From positions 24,230-88,229 of the forward strand of contig DATAZL010000044.1 of NCBI GenBank assembly GCA_036272055.1: a stretch of DNA of 64,000 nucleotides. Reading direction: 5' to 3'. Numbering within the stretch: position 1 is the first letter of the stretch; every line of letters begins with the position of its first letter. Of the stretch, positions 52,548-61,551 are shown piece after piece. Below the pieces are notes generated by a model, which saw nothing but the letters and a program-made list of their open reading frames with translations, was not told the DNA's origin and made no database searches. Both the position numbers and the translations under genes were made by a program. This DNA is from DASZVB01 sp036272055 (GTDB lineage: Bacteria > Myxococcota_A > Polyangia > Polyangiales > Polyangiaceae).

Positions 52548-53537
52548 ATGAGCGGAACCGTCGTCGCCGTGACAGGCGCGACCTCGTTTCTAGGTCGGAA
52601 CCTGGTCGCGCTCCTCGAAGAGGACGAACGCGTTCAGCGCACGATCGCAATAGACGTCAAGGCGCCGACCCGCGTCGGCGCAAAGACACGTCCGTACGAC
52701 GTGGATCTCACCGAGCCGCTCGCCGAGGTGCGGATGGGCGAGATCTTCGGGCGCGAAGAGGTCGACACCGTGGTTCACCTCGCGTTCCTGTCGTCGCCGA
52801 CGAACGCGACGGCCTGGGCGCACGAGCTCGAGAGCGTCGGCACGATGCACGTGCTCAACGCGGCGCGGGACGCGAACGTCACCAAGATCGTCATGCGCAG
52901 CCACACGCTGCTCTACGGAGCATATCCGAACAACCCGAATTACCTGACGGAAGACCATCCGCTCCGCGCGCGTCGCAGCGAGCCGTTCCTCGCCGACAAG
53001 ATCCGTGCGGAGCGCGACGTGCTCGCCTACGGCGCCGAGGGCAAAGATCGGACGGTGACGATCCTCCGGATGGCGCCGCTGGTCGGGCCGTCGGTGCGCG
53101 GCTACGTCGGGCGATACCTGAGCCACCGCGTCGTGCCCACGATCCTCGGCTTCGATCCGCTCTGGCAGCTCCTGCACGAGACCGACGCGGTCGCGGCGTT
53201 GAAGCTCTCGGTCGACCGCGACGCTCCCGGCGTGTTCAACGTCGTCGGAGACGGCGTGCTGCCACTGTCGACGGTCGTGAAGCTCGCGAGCCGCGTGGGC
53301 GTGCCGATGCCCCGGTTCGCCGCGAAGGCGATGCTCTCCGCGCTCTGGATCGTCCAGGTCGGGGACGCCCCGCCGACGCTGCTCGACTACCTGCAGTACC
53401 TCTGCGTCGCGGACGGTGAGCGGGCGCGACGGCACCTCGGCTTCGCCCCCGCGTACACCACTCGAGAGGCGCTCCTCGACTTCGCTGGGGCGCAGCACAT
53501 GCGCGACGCACGGCTCCTGACGGAGGCCACGTCGTGA
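52548..53537 (+). CDS. NAD-dependent epimerase/dehydratase (extended SDR)
   Basis: The 329-residue protein has the nucleotide site GATSFLG (9-15), a downstream HLAFLSSPT segment and an SDR fold, but the usual YxxxK is not clearly seen (only ADKIRAERDVLAY). It is not part of the main sugar clusters and lies between a GNAT gene and a lysophospholipid acyltransferase. Function could be in lipid or glycan metabolism. Its stop overlaps the next start as GTGA. Confidence 0.78.
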   Translation: MSGTVVAVTGATSFLGRNLVALLEEDERVQRTIAIDVKAPTRVGAKTRPYDVDLTEPLAEVRMGEIFGREEVDTVVHLAFLSSPTNATAWAHELESVGTMHVLNAARDANVTKIVMRSHTLLYGAYPNNPNYLTEDHPLRARRSEPFLADKIRAERDVLAYGAEGKDRTVTILRMAPLVGPSVRGYVGRYLSHRVVPTILGFDPLWQLLHETDAVAALKLSVDRDAPGVFNVVGDGVLPLSTVVKLASRVGVPMPRFAAKAMLSALWIVQVGDAPPTLLDYLQYLCVADGERARRHLGFAPAYTTREALLDFAGAQHMRDARLLTEATS

Positions 53538-54628
53538 GCTCGACCAGGCCGCCCCCGCCCACCGAGCGCTCGTCCGAGGTGCCCGAAGCCGCCCCGACGC
53601 CGAGCCTCCGTCTCCGGGCGCTCGAGGAGCGACTCGGCGCCGTCACCAGCACCGAGCCCGCGCTGGCGAGCGAACCGCCTCCGCCGTCGATCCGCGATCA
53701 CGTCAGCGGTGCAGCACGCGAGGTCGTCGACAGGCTCGCCGTGCCCGTCTCGCAAGCCGCCGATGCCGGCGTGGCGGAGGCCGTCCGGGAGCTCCTCTCG
53801 AGCGACTATTACCTCCGCAAGCTCGGCCGCCTCGGCATGCGCAACCGCTCCGACGAGGTGGACGATTTCGGGCTCGACGCCGTCTACGAGAAGCGGCTCC
53901 AGCCGCTCACCGACTTCCTCTATCGCCGTTACTTCCGGGTGAAGACGTACGGCATCGGCAACGTGCCCGACAAGGGACGATGCCTGGTCGTCGCGAACCA
54001 CTCCGGTGCTCTGCCGCTCGACGGCTTGATGCTGCGCGCGTGCGTGCGCGTCGAGCATCCGGCGGAGCGCGAGCTTCGCTGGCTCGCGGAGGACTACGTC
54101 TATCACCTACCGTTCGTCGGCGCGTTCATGAGCCGCATCGGCGCCGTCCGCGCCTGCCCGGAGAACGCCGAGCGGCTGCTCTCGAAAGAGAGCCTCGTCG
54201 CGGTGTTCCCCGAAGGCGTGAAGGGCATCGGGAAGCTCTACCGCGATCGCTACCGTCTCCAGCGCTTCGGCCGGGGCGGCTTCATCCGTCTCTGTCTGCG
54301 CACGCGCACGCCTCTCGTACCCTGCGCGGTGGTCGGTGCCGAAGAAGCGACTCCGCTTCTCTACAAGGACGAGACCATCTCGAAGCTCCTCGGCTTGCCG
54401 TACTTGCCGGTCACGCCGACCTTCCCGCTACTCGGCCCGCTCGGCCTGCTCCCTGCTCCCACGAAGTGGCAGATCCGCTTCGGCGAGCCGATGAGCTTCG
54501 ACGAATTCGACCCCGACGCCGCCGACGATCCGGTGCTCGTCGGCCGACTCGCGGAGCGCGTGCGAGGGAGCATCCAGCGCATGCTCGGCGAGCTCCTGTC
54601 GGATCGAAAAAGCGTGTGGCTCGGGTGA
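53534..54628 (+). CDS. Lysophospholipid/glycerolipid acyltransferase (LPLAT, MGAT-like)
   Basis: The 364-residue protein starts at GTG 53534. Its catalytic motif is NHSGALPLDG, His156 and Asp163 spaced six residues apart as in MGAT-like LPLAT rather than the HX4D of PlsC. FPEGVKGIGKLY follows near residue 229. A 50-residue Pro/Ser-rich lead precedes the domain. It likely acylates lysophospholipids or related lipids at the inner membrane. It is coupled by GTGA to both the SDR before it and truB after it. Confidence 0.85.
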   Translation: MSSTRPPPPTERSSEVPEAAPTPSLRLRALEERLGAVTSTEPALASEPPPPSIRDHVSGAAREVVDRLAVPVSQAADAGVAEAVRELLSSDYYLRKLGRLGMRNRSDEVDDFGLDAVYEKRLQPLTDFLYRRYFRVKTYGIGNVPDKGRCLVVANHSGALPLDGLMLRACVRVEHPAERELRWLAEDYVYHLPFVGAFMSRIGAVRACPENAERLLSKESLVAVFPEGVKGIGKLYRDRYRLQRFGRGGFIRLCLRTRTPLVPCAVVGAEEATPLLYKDETISKLLGLPYLPVTPTFPLLGPLGLLPAPTKWQIRFGEPMSFDEFDPDAADDPVLVGRLAERVRGSIQRMLGELLSDRKSVWLG

Positions 54629-55551
54629 GCGCCGACGGGCTCCTCATCGTCGACAAGCCGCGCGGGCCCACCAGCCACGACGTCGTGGCGCAAGCCCGAC
54701 GGGTGCTCGGCACACGCGCCGTCGGTCACGCCGGCACTCTGGATCCGATGGCGTCGGGGGTGCTCGTGCTCCTCGTCGGCGAGGCGACCAAGCTCGCCCA
54801 GTACCTCTCCCTCGACGACAAGTGCTACCGGGCAACCGTCGCGTTCGGCAAGAGCACCGACACCTGCGACGCCGAAGGCACGACCACCGAGGAGCGCGCG
54901 CTCGACGACGACTTCCCCGACGAGGCCGCGCTCGAGGCCGCGCTCGACGGCGAGCGCCAGCGCGTCGCTCAGGTGCCGCCCGCGTATTCGGCGATCTCCG
55001 TCGGCGGGCAGCGCTCGCATCGACTCGCACGCCGTGGCGAGGCCGTCGTCCTCCCGCCGCGCGACGTCACGGTCCACTCCCTGACGCTCGTGGAACGACT
55101 CCCGGGGGGTGGAGGAGAAGCGCCGCGAGTGACGTTCGACGCTGCCGTCTCGAAGGGATATTACGTGCGCTCCCTGGCGCGGGATCTCGGGGAGCGACTC
55201 GGGGTTCCGTCACATCTCACCGCCCTGGTGCGGACCGCGAGCGGCCCTTATCGAATCGAGACGGCACTCTCCTGGCCGCCCACTCTGCGCCCCGAGCTGG
55301 TGTCGCTGGAGTCCGCAGCTTGTACGGCATTGCCGCCCGCGCAGCTCAACGAGCTCGGTCAGGCCCGTGCGCGTACCGGCTCGGCCCTGACGCCCGATCA
55401 CTTCGACGTTCCCCCGACCGCGCCGCTCTCCGCCTGGCTCGGCCCTGACCGGCGACTGGTGGCCGTTGGCCGACTGGCCGAGGACGGCTACCGGGTGGTA
55501 CGCGGCTTCGGGGCGAATTCCCACACAACAGAGTCAAGAGAAATCAGCTAG
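54625..55551 (+). CDS. truB: tRNA pseudouridine(55) synthase
   Basis: The GTG at 54625 overlaps the preceding stop as GTGA and gives 308 residues. LLIVDKPRGPTSHDVV and GHAGTLDPMASGVL (catalytic Asp40) are TruB signatures, with RSLARDLGERLG in the second half. It converts U55 of tRNA T-arms to pseudouridine. It ends the gatC to truB run; translation-related genes at both ends enclose lipid or unknown genes. Confidence 0.96.
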   Translation: MSADGLLIVDKPRGPTSHDVVAQARRVLGTRAVGHAGTLDPMASGVLVLLVGEATKLAQYLSLDDKCYRATVAFGKSTDTCDAEGTTTEERALDDDFPDEAALEAALDGERQRVAQVPPAYSAISVGGQRSHRLARRGEAVVLPPRDVTVHSLTLVERLPGGGGEAPRVTFDAAVSKGYYVRSLARDLGERLGVPSHLTALVRTASGPYRIETALSWPPTLRPELVSLESAACTALPPAQLNELGQARARTGSALTPDHFDVPPTAPLSAWLGPDRRLVAVGRLAEDGYRVVRGFGANSHTTESREIS

Positions 55552-55660
55552 TTATACGGCCGCGACGCGAAGATCATAGTCGAACGCCCAGCCGTTGCGA
55601 AAGGGAGGCCCGGCCCCTACCCTACTCTCTAGCCGCACTCGGGCTCAGCCTCCTCCATCG

Positions 55661-57001
55661 GTGGATCCAAGTAGTCCTCCCGCCATCGGCGCACAGCTGC
55701 TCCTAGCAGCACTGCCTGCGCTCTTCGCCGCGTTGTTCGCCACGGCGAGCGCCGTGCTGTCTTCCGTGCCCCAGGCGCGGAAGGTCGCCATGCGCAACGC
55801 GCTGAAAGGGTCGAACCAGGCGGCCCTCGAGCGCTACCTCGAGAGCCCGAACACCGTCGAGTCGCGCTGGCTCGTCCTCAGGGTCCTCGGGCTCGCCCTC
55901 TGCGCGATCCTGATCGACCGGGCGATTCCCCAGAAGATGGCCAACGGGCGACACCTCTTCGCGCTCATGGGCGTGCTGGTCGCTTACGGAACTCCGTCCT
56001 ACGTCGGGATGGTCCTCGCCCGACGGCTCGGTGAGTTCGCCCTGCCGTACGTTCTCCAGCTGCTCAGGCCGTTCGAGCTCGTCATCTCGCCCCTGGCTGC
56101 GCCCCTGATCTGGGTCGGGCAGCTCGTCTCGGGCCTCGCGCACAAGAACCGTCTCAGCACGCCGAGCCCCGCGCTCGCCGAGTCCGAGGTGGAGATCCTC
56201 GTCAACGAGGGCGAGCAGAACGGCTCTCTCGGCCACGAGCGCGCCGAGATGATCCGCAACGTGCTCGACTTCGGCGATCTCCGGGCCGGGGACGTCATGG
56301 TGCCGCGCACCCAGGTGACCGCCGTGGACGTCGACAAGCCGGCCGAGGAGCTCTTCAAGCTCATCAAGCTCCGGACTCATTCGCGTTACCCGGTCTATCG
56401 CGAGCGCATCGACAACATCGTCGGCATCCTCCACGTGAAGGATCTCGTCGCCTACGCGTCCGAGACGGACCTCCGCACCGTCACCGTGGCCGAGGTGATG
56501 CGCACTCCCGTCGTGTTCGTGCCCGAGACGCAATCGGCGTCGAGCCTCCTCCGCGACATGCGGCAGGGCCGACGTCACCTGGCGATCATCATCGACGAAT
56601 TCGGCGGCATGAGCGGCATCGTCACGCTCGAGGATATCGTCGAGGAGATCGTCGGCGACATCCGTGACGAGCACGACTCGGAGGAGCCGCCGATCATCGA
56701 TCTCGGTAACGGCCGGCTCATGGTCGACGCTGGCGTGCCCATCGGCGACCTCAGCCGTTACCTCGGCGTCGACCTCCCCGAGGACGGCGAATACAACTCG
56801 CTCGGCGGCTTCCTCGTGGAACGCCTCGGCCAGGTCCCGCCCGTGGGCGAGACGATGTCCGACTACGGCCTCGACTTCGTGGTGCGCGACGCCGACGAGC
56901 GGCGCATCGCCAAGGTCGAGATCATTCGACAAACGCAAACTCCGGGCCCTGCCGGCCCGGAGTCCATTCCCCCTCAGACGCCGCGGCGAACCGCGGCGTA
57001 G
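55661..57001 (+). CDS. CNNM/CorC-HlyC-family transporter-like protein
   Basis: From the GTG at 55661 the protein has 446 residues (a TTG at 55595 would add 22). An N-terminal membrane domain with about four helices is followed by the CBS pair, with GDVMVPRTQVTAVDV and VAEVMRTPVVFVPE, and a CorC/HlyC domain with IIIDEFGGMSGIVTLEDIVEEIVGDI. Such proteins act in magnesium or cobalt efflux. The choice of start rests on the hydrophobic domain beginning shortly after it; no clear ribosome site is visible. The 3' end holds two hairpins before the converging gene. Confidence 0.88.
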   Translation: MDPSSPPAIGAQLLLAALPALFAALFATASAVLSSVPQARKVAMRNALKGSNQAALERYLESPNTVESRWLVLRVLGLALCAILIDRAIPQKMANGRHLFALMGVLVAYGTPSYVGMVLARRLGEFALPYVLQLLRPFELVISPLAAPLIWVGQLVSGLAHKNRLSTPSPALAESEVEILVNEGEQNGSLGHERAEMIRNVLDFGDLRAGDVMVPRTQVTAVDVDKPAEELFKLIKLRTHSRYPVYRERIDNIVGILHVKDLVAYASETDLRTVTVAEVMRTPVVFVPETQSASSLLRDMRQGRRHLAIIIDEFGGMSGIVTLEDIVEEIVGDIRDEHDSEEPPIIDLGNGRLMVDAGVPIGDLSRYLGVDLPEDGEYNSLGGFLVERLGQVPPVGETMSDYGLDFVVRDADERRIAKVEIIRQTQTPGPAGPESIPPQTPRRTAA

Positions 57002-57023
57002 TCACGGCGCGCCTGCAGCGCGC
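56939..57023. terminator. Stacked hairpins at the convergent CNNM / proline-rich protein junction
   Basis: Three perfect stems occur close together: a 10-base stem (56939-56948 with 56954-56963), an 8-base stem with a tetraloop, TTCG on the minus strand (56979-56998), and a 6-base GCGCGC stem (57007-57023). They lie at the end of the CNNM gene and in the 22-base gap between converging stops. They could stop transcription both ways, but no T run follows. Confidence 0.4.
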
Positions 57024-58175
57024 TCAGGGGTTCGTGAGCTTCTTCAGCGCCTTGACGACGTCGTCGCCCATCTGAAGGAAGCCGGTCTTCTCGGCGCCGG
57101 GCGTCGCGTCGCCCTTCAGCACTTCTTGCATCTCGGTGAGCTCGGACCGGAGGCGCACGATGGTGGTCGACGGGCAAACCATCGACTCCGTCTGCGGGGC
57201 CACCGGTATGAACTGCGGGTCGCCGCCCGAGATGTCGCCCTTCTGGTAGCGCTTGATGACCGCGTTCGCGTCGCCGCGAGGGACCTTCATGTCCGCGGGC
57301 CAGTCGCCCTTTGCACCGAACGGCGTCGGGATGGGCTGCATGTTGGCCCAAGGACCGCCGGGGCCACTCTCGACCCACACCGCCCAGCGCACCTTGGGAT
57401 CGGTCTTCTGCGCGAGGATGTCGGTGAGCGAGGCCTTGCTGCCCGTGAGAAGGTTCTGGATCTTCTCTTTCTGCTCGTTCGCACGCTGCGCGGTGTTCGC
57501 GTACGTGAGGAGCTGGGTCACCACTTCGCGCTTGAAGCGACCAATGCCCTTGTCGGTCAGGTGGCCGCCGTCGAACGGGATGTTGATGCCGCCGAGCGCC
57601 GCGATTTCTTCCGCCGGGTACTCGTTGTTCGAGAGCCGGGCAGACGCCTTGCCGAGGACCTCGTTCAGCTGGTCGGCGACCTTGTCGGACGCCTCGATGT
57701 CCTTGATGAGCTCGCGCGCGCCTTCGAGCGCGGCGTTCGCCCCCTTGCCGGCCTCGACACGGCTGCCGAAGGCGAAACCCAGGGCGCCGACGATGCCGGA
57801 GACGATGAGCGTGAGCATGAAGAAGCGACCGCGCTGTTTGCGCTGCCCCTCACGGATCTCTTCTTCCCCGATCTCGATGCGGAGGGCTTGAGGCTCGACC
57901 CGCCGGACCGGGGCCGCTACTGCGGCGCCCCCGTAACCAGGTGGGCTCGAGGCGTACGGCGCCGACGCCGCGCGAGGCGCGCTCGAAGCGGTGCCGGGAT
58001 ACGGAGCGGCCGATGGCCGCTGCGCTGGATACGACGGCGTTGGGCCGCCCATCGCTGGGGGTTTGGGAATGCCAACGGGAGGCGGAACGGAGCCGCCAGG
58101 GACGGCGGAGGCACCCACCGTCTTCTTTCCGAGGCGGGCCTTGAGGTCGATCTTTGGCTTCTTCTGCTCGGACAT
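57024..58175 (-). CDS. Proline-rich single-pass membrane protein of unknown function
   Basis: The 383-residue protein starts with a basic segment KIDLKARLGKK, then a Pro/Ala/Tyr-rich stretch to about residue 90, a short acidic helix, and one membrane helix (about 118-137). The remaining 245 residues, predicted outside the cytosol, include a helical region and two Cys-poor folded parts. No family can be named. It could anchor at the inner membrane and face the periplasm. It converges with the CNNM gene. Confidence 0.75.
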   Translation of the reverse strand: MSEQKKPKIDLKARLGKKTVGASAVPGGSVPPPVGIPKPPAMGGPTPSYPAQRPSAAPYPGTASSAPRAASAPYASSPPGYGGAAVAAPVRRVEPQALRIEIGEEEIREGQRKQRGRFFMLTLIVSGIVGALGFAFGSRVEAGKGANAALEGARELIKDIEASDKVADQLNEVLGKASARLSNNEYPAEEIAALGGINIPFDGGHLTDKGIGRFKREVVTQLLTYANTAQRANEQKEKIQNLLTGSKASLTDILAQKTDPKVRWAVWVESGPGGPWANMQPIPTPFGAKGDWPADMKVPRGDANAVIKRYQKGDISGGDPQFIPVAPQTESMVCPSTTIVRLRSELTEMQEVLKGDATPGAEKTGFLQMGDDVVKALKKLTNP

Positions 58176-58499
58176 CGAATCTCCTCGCCAAGTTTTTTAT
58201 TGGCGCAGATTCCCCGCGGTAAACGCACGGAAGCGGGGCGCCAAGGTAACCGCAGCGCACCCCTTCGGCAAGATTGAATTCAAGTGTGCCGGTCCGACTT
58301 ACATGCACATGAAGCGGTTTCGGCGCACGATCTCCAGCTCTGCCGCACTGTTCGCGTGAGACGCTATCTCACGCACCGTTTCGAATGCGTCGAGAACGCA
58401 GTGCGCTATCTCACTCCGAATCGACGAGTCCGTCGTGTCGGACACCACGCGTGAGGAGCCGCGGGGGCAAGGCCCCCTTGATTATTTGACGCTCTGCGT
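58176..58499. other. 324-base gene-free gap with short repeats
   Basis: No coding region is convincing here. The gap holds the upstream region of the proline-rich protein gene, an 11-base direct repeat CGCTATCTCAC (58362-58372 and 58404-58414), a small hairpin GTGAGA/TCTCAC (58356-58372) and a GGGGGC/GCCCCC hairpin (58463-58477) after the PilZ gene. The last lacks a T run on the PilZ strand, so it is a weak terminator candidate. Confidence 0.45.
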
Positions 58500-58811
58500 T
58501 CACGCCGCGAGCGTCGACAGGTATCGGTCGAGGGCAATGCGGTCCTCGGTGTGCAGCGCGATGAATCGGATCGCCTCCCGCTTGCCGGCCGCTCGGAGCT
58601 TCCGGCCCCACACCCAGAGACTGCGCTCCTCGCCGGGCAACCTGAGCTCGAGCGGGAACGACTGCTGATGCGTCGACGGCTCCGTGAACACGTCGCAGAG
58701 GAGGCCGTTCCGACTGATGTCGACGGCCCGACAGAGGTACGGATGACCGTCCAGGAATTTGTTGAAGAACATGTCGAAGGGACGACGGGTGTTGTGACGG
58801 CGCTCGGGCAT
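58500..58811 (-). CDS. PilZ-domain protein, probable cyclic-di-GMP binder
   Basis: This 103-residue protein is a single PilZ domain. The RxxxR motif is present in ERRHNTRRP (residues 3-11), and the (D/N)xSxxG motif as DISRNGL (31-37). PilZ domains bind cyclic-di-GMP and control motility, polysaccharide or adhesion targets. It stands alone, divergent from trpG, with no partner gene visible. It could link cyclic-di-GMP to envelope functions in this strain, which is inference. Confidence 0.85.
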   Translation of the reverse strand: MPERRHNTRRPFDMFFNKFLDGHPYLCRAVDISRNGLLCDVFTEPSTHQQSFPLELRLPGEERSLWVWGRKLRAAGKREAIRFIALHTEDRIALDRYLSTLAA

Positions 58812-58904
58812 GCCGAAATCGTATCGGGCGCGAGCGCGGCACCCGAAATTTCCGGGGTGCGTTGACCGACTTCATGGGGGGTGGCACGTTCGCCCGAACG
58901 ACAC

Positions 58905-59480
58905 ATGCCGCCGCACGTCGTCGTCATCGATAACTACGACTCCTTCACCTACAACCTGGTGCAGTACCTCCGCGAACTCGGCGCGGAATGTGACGTACGG
59001 CTGAACGACGCGACGACCGCGGCTGCGGTCGCGAGCGACGCGCCCGACGGCGTGCTGCTCTCACCGGGGCCCGGAACTCCGACCAGCGCCGGGGTCACGC
59101 TCGACGTCCTCGCTGCCGTCGAGCGAACGGTGCCGGTACTCGGCATCTGTCTCGGCCATCAGGCGATCGGCACGCACTACGGCGCGACGGTCCGGCGTGG
59201 AAAACGCCCGATGCACGGCGTCGCCTCGCCCATCGTGCACGACGGGAGCGGCTTGTTTCGCGGACTGCCTTCGCCGTTCGCAGGCGCGCGCTATCACTCG
59301 CTGGTGGTCGACGAGCGCACGTTGCCGGATTGCCTTGTGCCGACGGCCCGGACGAACGATGGTGAGTTGATGGGGATGCGTCACCGCGACTACCCGATCC
59401 ACGGCCTTCAGTTTCATCCCGAGTCCGTCCTTTCCGAGTGCGGAAAGGCCCTCCTCGGCGCGTGGCTCGAGACGCTATGA
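58905..59480 (+). CDS. trpG: Anthranilate synthase glutaminase subunit
   Basis: The ATG at 58905 gives 191 residues. The class I glutamine amidotransferase triad is visible: Cys82 in GICLGHQAIG, and His171 and Glu173 in LQFHPESVLS. TrpG supplies ammonia to TrpE; PabA-type dual function is also possible. The trpD gene overlaps the stop. trpE is not in the window. Confidence 0.93.
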   Translation: MPPHVVVIDNYDSFTYNLVQYLRELGAECDVRLNDATTAAAVASDAPDGVLLSPGPGTPTSAGVTLDVLAAVERTVPVLGICLGHQAIGTHYGATVRRGKRPMHGVASPIVHDGSGLFRGLPSPFAGARYHSLVVDERTLPDCLVPTARTNDGELMGMRHRDYPIHGLQFHPESVLSECGKALLGAWLETL

Positions 59481-60526
59481 GCGACGCGCCTCGCTTCTCC
59501 GATGTGTACGCCGAGCTGCTCGCCGGCAGCATCGCTCCGGCCACGGTTCGGCGAGTCTTCGACGCCATCTTCGCCGGCGCGTGGACCCCGACGCAGATCG
59601 CGGCGTTCATCGCTTCTCTCCGGATCCGGGGCGAAACGGCGCCGATCGTGGCCGCCGCCGCGGAAGCGCTCCGGGCCGCCATGGTTCCCGTCGTGCACGA
59701 GCTCGCGCGCGTCCTCGACACGTGCGGCACCGGCGGGGACGGCCTCGGCACCGTGAACCTCTCCACTGGAGCGGCGATCATCGCCGCCGCTGCGGGCGTC
59801 TCCGTCGCGAAGCACGGCAATCGCGCCGCATCGAGCCGGACCGGGAGCGCCGACGTCCTCGAGTCACTCGGCATCCCGCTCGACCTATCGGCGGCCGACT
59901 CTGCGGAGGTGCTGCGCGACGCAGGCATCGTCTTCATGCTCGCTCCCACGCATCATCCGGCGATGCGGCACGCGATGCAGGCGCGTCGCGAGCTCGGGGT
60001 GCGCACCATCTTCAACATCCTGGGGCCGCTCGCGAACCCCGCGCGCGCGACGCATCAGCTCATCGGCGCGCCCGACGAGCAGATGCGTCTCGTCCTCGCC
60101 GAGACGACACGCGCGCTCGGCACGACGCGCGCCTGGGTCGTCCGGGGCGCCGACGGCCTCGACGAGATCAGCCCGACGACCGAGACCCGCGTCTCGATCG
60201 TGACGCCCAGCGGCATCACCGAAGAGACGATCGCGCCCGAGGACTTCGGGCTCACTCGTTCGACGCTCGGCGACATCCGCGGTGGGGAGCCGGGGGAGAA
60301 CGCGCGCGTCCTCGAGGCAGTGCTCGCCGGCGAGCCGCACTCGTCCGCGACGGGGTTCTTGCTGAACGCGGCCGGCGCTCTGGTCATCGCGGAGGGGCTC
60401 GAACCGCGAGCAGCGGCCGACCGCGCCCGCGAAGTGATCGCGTCGGGGGCCGCCACGAAGCTGCTCTCGCGCTGGCGCGACATCGCCGGCGCCCGCCGCC
60501 GCCGCGGCAGCACCCTCGTGCCCTGA
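59477..60526 (+). CDS. trpD: Anthranilate phosphoribosyltransferase
   Basis: The ATG at 59477 overlaps the trpG stop as ATGA and gives 349 residues. DTCGTGGDGLGTVNLSTG (81-98) binds PRPP, and KHGNRAASSRTGSADVLE (112-129) completes the active site. It converts anthranilate and PRPP to phosphoribosylanthranilate in tryptophan biosynthesis. The upstream open frame within trpG is not coding. Confidence 0.96.
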   Translation: MSDAPRFSDVYAELLAGSIAPATVRRVFDAIFAGAWTPTQIAAFIASLRIRGETAPIVAAAAEALRAAMVPVVHELARVLDTCGTGGDGLGTVNLSTGAAIIAAAAGVSVAKHGNRAASSRTGSADVLESLGIPLDLSAADSAEVLRDAGIVFMLAPTHHPAMRHAMQARRELGVRTIFNILGPLANPARATHQLIGAPDEQMRLVLAETTRALGTTRAWVVRGADGLDEISPTTETRVSIVTPSGITEETIAPEDFGLTRSTLGDIRGGEPGENARVLEAVLAGEPHSSATGFLLNAAGALVIAEGLEPRAAADRAREVIASGAATKLLSRWRDIAGARRRRGSTLVP

Positions 60527-60587
60527 GCCACGAGCCCCGGTCGGCCGAGAACTCGGGCGACGCGCGCGGCAGTGATAGGCTCCGGTC

Positions 60588-61484
60588 GTGCGGCTCGATT
60601 CGGTCATCGATACGTACCTCGCTCACCTGCGCGTCGAGCGCGGGCTCACGCCGAATACGCTCGCAGCGTACGGGAACGACCTCGGGCGCTTCGCTCGCTT
60701 CTGTGACACACGGAAGGTCGCGAGCGCGCGCAAACTCGACGCCGCGCTCGTCAGCGCGTACTCGGCCGAGCTCGCGCGCTCGGGGCTCGGACCTCGCTCG
60801 ACCGGCCGCCATCTGTCGGCGCTCCGCGGGCTCATGAAGTTCCTCGTGCGCGAAGGCGAGCTCGGGAGCGATCCGACGGCCCTCGCGGCGCGCCCGAGGA
60901 CGGGCCGGCGTCTGCCCCGCCCGCTGGCCGAGAACACGATGCTCGAGCTCCTCGACGCACCCGACACGTCGACGCTGCGCGGCTCACGCGATCGCGCGAT
61001 GCTGAGCCTCTGTTACTCCGCGGGCCTTCGCGTCAGTGAGCTCGTGGGGCTCAAGCTGGGCGACATCGATTTCCGGCGCGGCGTCGTGGCAGCCTTCGGC
61101 AAGGGGCAGAAGCGCCGGCTCGTGCCCCTCGGAGAGGTCGCGCTCCGGGATCTGGAGCGCTACAGGACCGCGCTAGCCGGCTCCAAGGAGGCGCGCCGCC
61201 TCGCAAGCGGGGTGCTCTTCCCGTCGGCCAGGGGTCGTCCCCTCACCCGGCAGGCATTCTGGAAGATCGTGCGCCGCCACGCGTTGAAAGCCGGGCTCCC
61301 CGACAAGGTGCATCCGCACCGGTTGCGACACTCCTTCGCAACGCACCTGCTCTCGGGCGGTGCCGACCTGCGAAGCGTCCAGGCCATGCTCGGGCACGCC
61401 GACGTTTCCACCACGGAGATCTACACGCACGTCACGCGCGACCATGTCCGGAAAGCGCACGCGCGCTCGCATCCCCGCGCTTGA
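60588..61484 (+). CDS. XerC/XerD-type tyrosine recombinase
   Basis: The GTG at 60588 gives 298 residues, the Xer size. An N-terminal SAM-like domain is followed by the catalytic residues Arg148 (AGLRVSEL), Lys172 (GKGQKRR), His244 and Arg247 (HPHRLRHSF), His270 (LGHADVS) and Tyr279 (EIYTHVT). It resolves chromosome dimers at dif with its Xer partner. XerC versus XerD cannot be settled by eye. Its place among housekeeping genes argues against a phage integrase. Confidence 0.9.
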   Translation: MRLDSVIDTYLAHLRVERGLTPNTLAAYGNDLGRFARFCDTRKVASARKLDAALVSAYSAELARSGLGPRSTGRHLSALRGLMKFLVREGELGSDPTALAARPRTGRRLPRPLAENTMLELLDAPDTSTLRGSRDRAMLSLCYSAGLRVSELVGLKLGDIDFRRGVVAAFGKGQKRRLVPLGEVALRDLERYRTALAGSKEARRLASGVLFPSARGRPLTRQAFWKIVRRHALKAGLPDKVHPHRLRHSFATHLLSGGADLRSVQAMLGHADVSTTEIYTHVTRDHVRKAHARSHPRA

Positions 61485-61551
61485 GCTCCGAATACCGGCT
61501 CTCTGCCGTTCGAGCGTTGCAGAACCGGGAAGTCCAATCTAAACAATTCCC

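Noticed and set aside
58463..58477. Intrinsic terminator for the PilZ gene
   Set aside because: The stem is good, but the T-rich run lies on the opposite side for PilZ transcription, so it is not called as a terminator.
60588..61484. Phage or integron integrase
   Set aside because: Length, domain order and housekeeping context fit XerC/XerD; no att repeats, phage genes or cassette array are seen.
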